A stretch of 7,747 nt of DNA, taken from the NCBI GenBank assembly GCA_049975065.1, contig JBNGDN010000092.1, one strand, 5' to 3'. The position numbers and the translations under genes were made by a program. The notes beneath the pieces are model-generated. The model made no database searches, had not been told where the DNA came from, and was given only the letters and a program-made list of their open reading frames with translations. How positions within the stretch are numbered: position 1 is the stretch's first letter; each line of letters begins with the position of its first letter. Source of the DNA: Hydrogenovibrio sp049975065. Its GTDB lineage: Bacteria; Pseudomonadota; Gammaproteobacteria; Thiomicrospirales; Thiomicrospiraceae. Of this stretch, positions 1-4,063 are shown piece after piece.

Positions 1-501
1 GTGATGCGGCTGGCACCGAAAATGCTGAACCGTGTGGTCTTTATGCTGTTGATCGCTTTGGCTCTGGTCATGCTCTGGGAACATTGGGCACCGCTCGGTG
101 ACGCCGGGCAACCGATATTTCACCAGGCCTGGTTACAAACGCTGGTCGGTATTTTGGCCGGGCTGATGGTAGGCATTGTGGCCGCCGTTTTGGGCGTGGC
201 CGGTGGGGAGTTGTTGATTCCGATTATTGTGATTTTGTGGGGCCTTGATATCAAAACCGCTGGCAGTCTGTCGTTGCTGGTGAGCCTGCCGACCATGCTG
301 GTGGGGTTTTATCGGTACAGTCAGGCCGAAGCCTTTCACGCACTGCGGCGCGAACGCGACCTGCTGATCTGGATGACGGTCGGTTCCATTGCCGGAGCCA
401 TCGCCGGGGGCGCCATGCTCGGCTGGGTACCTGCACAAGGGCTGGGACTGTTTCTAGCCATACTGCTGTTGCTATCCGCCTGGAAAGTGTTTAAACACTA
501 A
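1..501 (+). CDS. TSUP (TauE/SafE) family membrane permease, C-terminal part
   Basis: This is the C-terminal ~166 residues of a probable sulfite/sulfonate exporter-type permease of the inner membrane. Visible are a hydrophobic helix at about residues 10-25, then a glycine-rich segment at about 48-75 (AGLMVGIVAAVLGVAGGELLI) that resembles the TSUP repeat signature G-x-x-x-G-x-x-G-x-G-G-G. Two further membrane segments follow at about 80-105 and 122-162. TSUP proteins usually have about 250 residues in two such repeats; only one repeat is present. The frame is open from the first base and the GTG ATG at its start has no visible ribosome site, so I read this as a gene cut by the window edge rather than a short protein. 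The substrate cannot be told from this half: TSUP members move sulfite, sulfoacetate, sulfolactate or similar anions. It converges on the hic module, and an exact CCAGGCCTGG lies inside it at 123-132. Confidence 0.75.
   Translation: MMRLAPKMLNRVVFMLLIALALVMLWEHWAPLGDAGQPIFHQAWLQTLVGILAGLMVGIVAAVLGVAGGELLIPIIVILWGLDIKTAGSLSLLVSLPTMLVGFYRYSQAEAFHALRRERDLLIWMTVGSIAGAIAGGAMLGWVPAQGLGLFLAILLLLSAWKVFKH
123..132. repeat. Iterated palindrome CCAGGCCTGG, copy 1 (inside TSUP gene)
   Basis: First of six exact copies of the self-complementary 10-mer CCAGGCCTGG. The others are at 886-895, 1112-1121, 2753-2762, 4036-4045 and 7523-7532; close variants lie at 4009-4018 and 5656-5665. Here it is read as the Gln-Ala-Trp codons of the permease. 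The 10-mer has a CCAGG and a CCTGG (Dcm-type CCWGG) back to back, with AGGCCT at its centre. The base before the core is a purine or pyrimidine, and a T follows in five of six copies. Confidence 0.8.
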
Positions 502-564
502 CCGGTGGCATGGCTCCAAGACAGGGCAAGACTTGGTCGATAAACGTAGATGGGGGAGTTTAGT

Positions 565-755
565 TTAAAATTCATGATTGATGCCTGCTTGTTTCATAAT
601 GGCATTGGCGGTGAGGCGAGATTTGCAGATGTGGTTGACGGTCACTTTTTTGCCATCAGAATTGATCCATATCTCATGCAACCTTTACCGCTACGATGAA
701 ACTGCCAGCCGTGCTGCAGTAACAGCGCTTTGACCTGTTTTTCGAAGCCATTCAT
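565..755 (-). pseudogene. hicA: HicA-type mRNA interferase toxin, broken by a one-base deletion
   Basis: HicA toxins are small double-stranded-RNA-binding-fold ribonucleases that cut mRNA and are held by HicB. The reading frame starts at ATG 755-753, overlapping the hicB stop as ATGA. It runs MNGFEKQ...LLLQHGWQFHRSGKG as a typical HicA N-terminus. At about 679-680 one base is missing, and the frame then ends at a TGA (644-642) after 37 codons. Shifting the frame by one base restores HEIWINSDGKKVTVNHICKSR...AIMKQAGINHEF and a TAA at 567-565, giving about 63 residues, the normal HicA length. The lost base lies in the expected Ser codon of the GKGSHEIW motif, next to the catalytic His. Conservation on both sides suggests a recent mutation or a sequencing error. 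As written the product would be a 37-residue fragment without the His. Confidence 0.85.
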
Positions 756-1021
756 GTCGGCGAGCAAAAATCAAAGGTGGTGAATTGTGTCCTAGTTTGT
801 TTAGGCAGTTGTGACACATCAATCAGCTCAGGCAAGCTCAACTTAACTTCGTGCTGAAGCTGATCAAACGTCTCAGCTTCAATCACCAGGCCTGGTATAT
901 CCGCGCTGGTGGCGACATAAACCTGTTGTTCGGCATCCAGCTCCACATCAATCTTTATGTACAGTTCAACGCCAAAATACTTGGCTAAGGTGGTGGCAAG
1001 CGGCCAACTCAGTCGATACAT
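752..1021 (-). CDS. hicB: HicB-type antitoxin with DUF1902 domain
   Basis: Antitoxin of the HicAB type II system: HicB-fold proteins bind and block HicA and usually repress their own operon. The 89-residue product has a short helical lead (about 1-20), then the DUF1902/HicB-like core at about 23-70 (KIDVELDAEQQVYVATSADIPGLVIEAETFDQL). Its strand-turn pattern and the DIPGLV-EAET motif are characteristic. No clear helix-turn-helix or ribbon-helix-helix is visible in the tail, so DNA binding is unproven. The ATG at 1021-1019 follows a good ribosome site (TTGAGGTGA, spacing about 4). The gene precedes hicA with an ATGA overlap, indicating translational coupling. It appears intact although its toxin partner is frameshifted. 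The IPGLV codons carry an exact CCAGGCCTGG (886-895). Confidence 0.85.
   Translation of the reverse strand: MYRLSWPLATTLAKYFGVELYIKIDVELDAEQQVYVATSADIPGLVIEAETFDQLQHEVKLSLPELIDVSQLPKQTRTQFTTFDFCSPT
886..895. repeat. Iterated palindrome CCAGGCCTGG, copy 2 (inside hicB)
   Basis: Exact copy within hicB, read on the minus strand as the Pro-Gly-Leu of the conserved IPGLV motif. Protein constraint may partly explain this copy. Confidence 0.8.
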
Positions 1022-1040
1022 GATTCACCTCAATTTCAGG

Positions 1041-1065
1041 AGCGTTAAACGAAAATTATAACGCT
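1041..1065. promoter_or_regulatory. Candidate autoregulatory operator of hicBA
   Basis: A perfect inverted repeat AGCGTTA-N11-TAACGCT (arms 1041-1047 and 1059-1065) covers the -10 box and start point of the hicBA promoter. HicB-family antitoxins commonly repress their own promoters by binding such dyads. The assignment to HicB is inference; the dyad is seen directly. Confidence 0.55.
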
Positions 1066-1082
1066 GAATGACTTGAAACCAA
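1055..1082 (-). promoter_or_regulatory. Probable sigma70 promoter of hicBA
   Basis: On the minus strand a perfect TATAAT lies at 1060-1055. A partial -35 hexamer TTGGTT lies at 1082-1077, spaced 16 bases away. This places the transcript start near 1048, about 27 bases ahead of the hicB ATG. The -35 box is weak (three of six consensus bases), but the -10 box and position are good. Confidence 0.6.
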
Positions 1083-1111
1083 AAATTAACTTAACCTGAA
1101 TACAATAACGA

Positions 1112-1121
1112 CCAGGCCTGG
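1112..1121. repeat. Iterated palindrome CCAGGCCTGG, copy 3 (intergenic)
   Basis: Exact copy in non-coding DNA upstream of the hicBA promoter. It immediately abuts the outer arm of the nested inverted repeat that starts at 1120. Confidence 0.8.
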
Positions 1122-1191
1122 CGGTTTTGGCTGATCGTCGCTGCGATTTCGCGGCGCTTTGCTCGGCTGACCACAAACCCCACAAACCGCC
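1120..1191. repeat. Nested inverted repeat (REP/MITE-like structure)
   Basis: Perfect outer arms GGCGGTTT (1120-1127) and AAACCGCC (1184-1191) enclose an inner hairpin CGCTGCGA-TT-TCGCGGCG at about 1138-1155, which has one T-G wobble. The stretch is GC-rich compared with the DNA after it. It could be a small mobile or REP-type element or the end of one; no transposase is present and no second copy is in the window. Confidence 0.45.
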
Positions 1192-1285
1192 GCACCCAAT
1201 CGCAATAACTATTTTCCGTCGAATACGCCTAGCCTCTCTGCGTAATTTGGCTTGCATTTTGTCTAGCAACAATCATTTCTTTGAT

Positions 1286-1309
1286 GTACTATTCATAGTA
1301 CTATTCATA
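1286..1309. repeat. Perfect 12-bp tandem duplication
   Basis: GTACTATTCATA is repeated twice without a gap (1286-1297 and 1298-1309) in AT-rich non-coding DNA. It could be a slippage product or a scar. No function is evident. Confidence 0.75.
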
Positions 1310-1329
1310 AAAGCGCCTTTGCTAAACGT

Positions 1330-1355
1330 TAAGCTGACCACAAGCGGCCAGCTTA
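1330..1355. repeat. Hairpin with 10-bp arms
   Basis: TAAGCTGACC (1330-1339) and GGCCAGCTTA (1346-1355) pair with one A-C mismatch around a 6-base loop. No T-run follows on either strand, so it is not a standard terminator. Confidence 0.5.
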
Positions 1356-1384
1356 TCGGGGTGGCGATAATAGAACGGCTGGTG

Positions 1385-1403
1385 AGGCCGCCTGCGGCAG
1401 CCT
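1385..1403. repeat. GC-rich short hairpin abutting the attC-like site
   Basis: AGGCCGCC-TGC-GGCAGCCT folds into an 8-bp stem with a single C-A mismatch and a 3-base loop. It overlaps the first bases of the attC-like R'' box. No U-tract follows on either strand. Confidence 0.5.
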
Positions 1404-1485
1404 AACAAGCCAATCAACCTGACGTGTTCCACGCCCCAAAAATTAAAATTTTTAGCGCGCGAAGCCACGCAGGTGATCGTTACTC
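1400..1485. other. attC-like recombination site (candidate integron cassette boundary)
   Basis: The left box GCCTAAC (1400-1406) fits the attC R'' consensus RYYYAAC exactly. On the right, GTTA (1479-1482) pairs with TAAC, but the following bases (CTC) do not complete GTTRRRY. Inside, ATCAACCTGACGTG (1413-1426) pairs with CACGCAGGTGAT (1466-1477) over 12 bp, leaving A1416 and A1422 unpaired on the left arm. This resembles the extrahelical bases attC sites carry on one arm. The loop contains a further perfect AAAAATT-AA-AATTTTT stem (1438-1453). Against it are the short spacer between the right inner and outer boxes, the imperfect right box, and the lack of an integrase or attI in the window. 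Confidence 0.4.
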
Positions 1486-1503
1486 CGTGAGTCTATTTTT
1501 ATT

Positions 1504-1731
1504 AATTTTTCAAAGCATGGTATTGATTTTATTGAGGCTCAACAACTTTGGGAAGACCCTGATCTTATTGAAATTCCGGCTATAACAACGGATGAACTCA
1601 GATATTTAGTGATTGCTAAACTTCAGGGGAAACATTGGTCGGCCGTGATGACTTATCGTGACAAAAATATTCGTATTATTTCTGTAAGACGTTCAAGAAA
1701 AAATGAGGTGGCGTTATATGAAAGCGTTTGA
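1504..1731 (+). pseudogene. brnT: BrnT-type ribonuclease toxin, N-terminally truncated
   Basis: BrnT toxins are small RelE-fold ribonucleases neutralised by BrnA. From 1504 the frame reads NFSKHGIDFIEAQQLWEDPDL, then the DELRYLVIAKLQGKHWSAVMTYR core and the ending IRIISVRRSRKNEVALYESV. This is a typical BrnT from about residue 16 onward (75 residues kept, against about 90 in the family). The usual first residues, of the kind M-x-F-x-x-D-x-x-K, are absent. In frame back to the TGA at 1474-1476 there is no ATG, GTG or TTG, only possible ATT codons, and no ribosome site. The homology begins about 20 bases after the attC-like site, so the left end was probably replaced by recombination. The last 14 bases overlap brnA. 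A non-standard start cannot be excluded. Confidence 0.75.
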
Positions 1732-1963
1732 ATTTGATAAAAAGTTTGATGACGATGGTGATCTCTTGCCGCATTTGGATGTTTCTAAAGCAAAGCGTTC
1801 TTTGCAGGAGACCAAGCGGGTTAATGTTGATTTTCCGACTTGGATGCTAGAGTCTTTAGACCGAGAAGCGCGTCGTGTCGGTGTCACTCGACAATCCATT
1901 ATTAAAGTATGGCTAGCGGATAAACTTGAAAATCTTCATCCTGTCATGGAAAAACAAGGCTAA
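1718..1963 (+). CDS. brnA: BrnA-type ribbon-helix-helix antitoxin
   Basis: Antitoxin partner of BrnT; it binds the toxin and, as a dimer, usually represses the operon. The 81-residue product begins MKAFEFDKKFDDDGDLLPHLD, the toxin-facing N-terminal part typical of these proteins. It ends in a ribbon-helix-helix (CopG-like) domain at about 32-72: the strand KRVNVDFP, helix MLESLDREARRVG, then VTRQSIIKVWLADKLE. I choose the ATG at 1718 because GAGGTGG (1705-1711) sits at good spacing before it; the in-frame ATG at 1703 overlaps that site. The gene starts inside the end of brnT. It is intact while the toxin is not, so it may act as an orphan antitoxin or regulator. The module is visibly richer in A+T than the ATPase gene, consistent with acquisition. 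Confidence 0.82.
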   Translation: MKAFEFDKKFDDDGDLLPHLDVSKAKRSLQETKRVNVDFPTWMLESLDREARRVGVTRQSIIKVWLADKLENLHPVMEKQG

Positions 1964-2228
1964 AAAAACAAAAACACACTCAATCCGAAATCCGACTGCG
2001 TTAACGCGCAGACGCTTAACAAGCCTTGAATTCATATAATAACCCGACGTGTTTCAGATGGTGTCAATATATCTGAGCCTGATGATTCTTAATTCTGTTT
2101 GGGAGAACCCTCTGATATGACGCCGGGCAATCATTTTTTCACTGCGTTAATGATAATTTAATTTTAATGTGCTATTTTGTACTCATTAATGGCTTTAATT
2201 AATTTCGGTGTGCGTTATTGGGGATATT
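1964..2228. other. Spacer between brnA and hipB with dyads and AT-rich promoter region
   Basis: No gene is seen. The left part has a perfect palindrome GCGTTAACGC (1998-2007) within the stem CTGCG...CGCAG (1996-2011), then GCTTAACAAGCC (2014-2025), which echoes the GCCTAACAAGCC of the attC-like site at 1400. CCCGACGT (2043-2050) pairs with ACGCCGGG (2120-2127) with one mismatch, and TCAGAT/ATCTGA (2054-2059, 2071-2076) forms an inner stem. The right part (2146-2207) is strongly AT-rich. Confidence 0.5.
2146..2207 (+). promoter_or_regulatory. Probable hipBA promoter/operator region
   Basis: This AT-rich segment directly precedes hipB and holds two perfect palindromes, CATTAATG (2184-2191) and TTAATTAA (2195-2202), plus a TATTTT-like -10 candidate at about 2173. 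HipB proteins normally bind dyads here to repress hipBA. No consensus -35/-10 pair or clear TATCC-N8-GGATA operator is visible, so the exact sites are unresolved. Confidence 0.35.
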
Positions 2229-2558
2229 ATGGGGTTTGAATCGAAGGCAGCCAGTGCGATTGCAGAAGGATTGGGTGAGCGTTTAAAACAAGCGCGACTC
2301 AATCAAAACAAAACACAAGCCGAGGTTGCGGAGGCCGTTGGCGTGTCTCGTAAAACCATCTTAAACGCCGAAAAAGGCAAAGCCCAGCTTGAGGTATTTG
2401 TGGCGATTCTACAAGCACTGGATTTGCTCGAACAGTTAAACCGTTTTTTGCCGCCACAACCGATTTCCCCCATTCAACTGGCGAAACTTCAAGGCCAACA
2501 ACGCCAACGCGCCTCCGGCCAACGTCATAACGCAGAAGAGGGTGAACTCGAATGGTAA
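2229..2558 (+). CDS. hipB: HipB-type XRE-family antitoxin
   Basis: DNA-binding antitoxin of the HipBA system: it represses the operon and binds the HipA kinase. The 109-residue product carries a Cro/C1-type helix-turn-helix at about residues 15-70: LGERLKQARLNQNKTQAEVAEAVGVSRKTILNAEKG, with the recognition helix near VSRKTILNAEKG. A Gln/Arg-rich, probably flexible tail follows. I choose the ATG at 2229, preceded by TGGGGA (2219-2224); the upstream in-frame GTG at 2208 lacks a ribosome site. The stop overlaps the hipA start region by a few bases, so the two are translationally coupled. The codons look like those of hipA and more GC-rich than brnA. Confidence 0.85.
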   Translation: MGFESKAASAIAEGLGERLKQARLNQNKTQAEVAEAVGVSRKTILNAEKGKAQLEVFVAILQALDLLEQLNRFLPPQPISPIQLAKLQGQQRQRASGQRHNAEEGELEW

Positions 2559-3868
2559 TGGAAGTTGTTAAGGTCAACTATCTAGAGCAGGATGTCGGCG
2601 CGGTGAGTTTTGACACCGAAACCGGGCAGGGGGCGTTTGAATATTCTCCAAAATTTATTGCAACGGGTATTGAACTATCGCCGTTAAAAATGCCGTTAGC
2701 TAAGCGCATTTACAGTTTTCCCGAACTGGATTTTGAAACGTTTAAAGGCCTACCAGGCCTGGTGGCCGATTCCTTGCCGGACGATTTCGGTAATGCGGTG
2801 CTGAATGCTTGGGTGGCGGCACAAGGTAAATCGCCCGAAGACATTTCCCCTCTGCAACGCCTGCAATATACCGGAAAACGCGGTATGGGTGCGCTGGAAT
2901 ATGCGCCTGCTACCGATGTAAAAGGCTTTAATGCCTCACAGCAAGTCGAAATTGAATCCTTAATTACCATGGCGCAAGACGTTCTCGATGCACGAGATCA
3001 ATTCAGTATTCAGCTTGAAAAAAGTGGGCAGGAAGATCGTGAAGCAATGTTATCACTGCTTTCTGTTGGCATGAGTGCGGGCGGCGCAAGACCCAAAGCC
3101 GTGCTCGCATTTAATCAAGATTTTAGCCAAGTCCGCTCTGGTCAAGCTCAAATTCCCGAAGGTTTTACGCATTATTTAATGAAGTTTGATGGCGTCAGCG
3201 AGCATCACAAAGATCAGCAAACCTTTGGCGACCCACTCGGTTATGGCGCAATGGAATATGTGTATTATTTAATGGCGAGCGAATGCGGCATTGAGATGAT
3301 GCCTTGTCATTTACTGCCGGAAGGCAATCGCCGTCATTTTGTGACTCAACGTTTTGACCGTATCAACAATCAAAAAGTGCATATCCAAACCCTAAATGGC
3401 TTGGCGCATGTCGATTATAAAAAGCCAGGCTCCTTTTCCTATGCTGAGTTATTTGGCGTAGCCAGGCAACTCAAGCTGCCCGCCAGCGATGCCGAACAAC
3501 TCTTAAGACGCATGACCTTTAATATCGTTGCCAGAAACCACGACGACCACGCCAAAAACATCGCCTTTATGCTCAAAGGCAAACTATGGCGATTAGCGCC
3601 GGCCTATGATTTGGCCTACAGCTACAAACCCGAAAGCAAATGGGTAAACAGCCATTGGATGAGTCTAAACGGCAAACGCGACAACTTCAGCCGCGACGAT
3701 TTCTATTCGCTGGAAAAACTCAGTCCCCTGTTCACCCGCGTCAAAATCAACGCCATCCTCAACGAAACCATCGAAAAAGTCGCACAATGGTCACAACTCG
3801 CGCGTGAGCATAATGTCCCGAAACCATTACGCGAAGCGGTTGAAAGCAATCTGAGACTGGGGATTTAA
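2552..3868 (+). CDS. hipA: HipA-type serine/threonine kinase toxin
   Basis: HipA-fold kinases slow growth by phosphorylating a translation component (glutamyl-tRNA synthetase in E. coli) and are held by HipB. The 438-residue product matches the family length (440 in E. coli). In order: a HipA N-terminal subdomain at about 1-120 with GLPGLVADSLPDDFG (66-80); the segment MSAGGARPKAVL (174-185), whose Ser175 seems to align with the autophosphorylated Ser of E. coli HipA; RFDR (267-270); the catalytic loop ARNHDDHAKN (327-336); and the metal-binding segment APAYDL (349-354). All expected catalytic residues are present and no break is seen. The ATG at 2552 has AAGAGGG nine bases upstream; a second ATG at 2558 overlaps the hipB stop as TAATG. 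An exact CCAGGCCTGG is at 2753-2762, in the PGL codons. Confidence 0.9.
   Translation: MVMEVVKVNYLEQDVGAVSFDTETGQGAFEYSPKFIATGIELSPLKMPLAKRIYSFPELDFETFKGLPGLVADSLPDDFGNAVLNAWVAAQGKSPEDISPLQRLQYTGKRGMGALEYAPATDVKGFNASQQVEIESLITMAQDVLDARDQFSIQLEKSGQEDREAMLSLLSVGMSAGGARPKAVLAFNQDFSQVRSGQAQIPEGFTHYLMKFDGVSEHHKDQQTFGDPLGYGAMEYVYYLMASECGIEMMPCHLLPEGNRRHFVTQRFDRINNQKVHIQTLNGLAHVDYKKPGSFSYAELFGVARQLKLPASDAEQLLRRMTFNIVARNHDDHAKNIAFMLKGKLWRLAPAYDLAYSYKPESKWVNSHWMSLNGKRDNFSRDDFYSLEKLSPLFTRVKINAILNETIEKVAQWSQLAREHNVPKPLREAVESNLRLGI
2753..2762. repeat. Iterated palindrome CCAGGCCTGG, copy 4 (inside hipA)
   Basis: Exact copy encoding the Pro-Gly-Leu of the conserved GLPGLVAD motif of HipA. As in hicB, the protein motif is compatible with the palindrome. 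Confidence 0.8.
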
Positions 3869-4007
3869 CTTATTTAAGCCAGACACACCTTAAACGTATC
3901 TGCGTTGCAACCGATGGATTTTTCTACCGTATATTCGTTCACATTTAATTGAGACAAACACAGTAAAACAAGGTACGCAGCTTCGATTGAGTGACGCGAC
4001 GGTTATG

Positions 4008-4046
4008 ACCAGGCTTGGCAGTTTGGGGGCGAAAGCCAGGCCTGGT
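4008..4046. terminator. Hairpin from two palindromic repeats between convergent genes
   Basis: ACCAGGCTTGGC (4008-4019) and GCCAGGCCTGGT (4035-4046) are complementary over 12 bp with one T-G wobble and a 15-base loop. The hairpin lies between the hipA stop (3868) and the ATPase stop (4064), where genes from both strands end, so a two-way transcription stop is plausible. No U-run follows on either strand, so classical intrinsic termination is not shown. The right arm is an exact CCAGGCCTGG and the left arm a one-base variant. Confidence 0.45.
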
Positions 4047-4063
4047 TGAATGATTGATCCAAT

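Larger units (their letters stand above)
1083..1399. other. Gene-free stretch rich in inverted repeats
   Basis: No convincing gene lies between the hicBA promoter and the attC-like site. The stretch contains an exact CCAGGCCTGG (1112-1121), nested inverted repeats (1120-1191), a 12-bp tandem duplication (1286-1309) and hairpins at 1330-1355 and 1385-1403. Open frames on both strands here (plus 1127-1405, minus 1272-1045) have low-complexity, Arg/Ala-rich products without a recognisable domain or ribosome site, and I do not call them. Confidence 0.6.

Noticed and set aside
133..438. Minus-strand open frames opposite the TSUP gene
   Set aside because: Antisense shadows with His/Gln/Arg-rich products and no motifs.
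512..536. CCAAG...CTTGG stem between the TSUP and hicA ends as a terminator
   Set aside because: Only five base pairs with an 11-base loop and no T-run on either strand.
1045..1272. 75-codon minus-strand open frame upstream of hicB
   Set aside because: Arg/Ala-rich, no domain, no ribosome site, and it runs across the hicBA promoter and the inverted repeats.
1127..1405. 92-codon plus-strand open frame ending in the TAA of the attC-like R'' box
   Set aside because: Ending inside an attC is typical of cassette genes, but the product has no recognisable domain, the start has no ribosome site, and the frame runs through the nested inverted repeats.
2208..2228. GTG at 2208 as the hipB start
   Set aside because: It adds seven residues without a ribosome site, while ATG 2229 follows TGGGGA at usable spacing.
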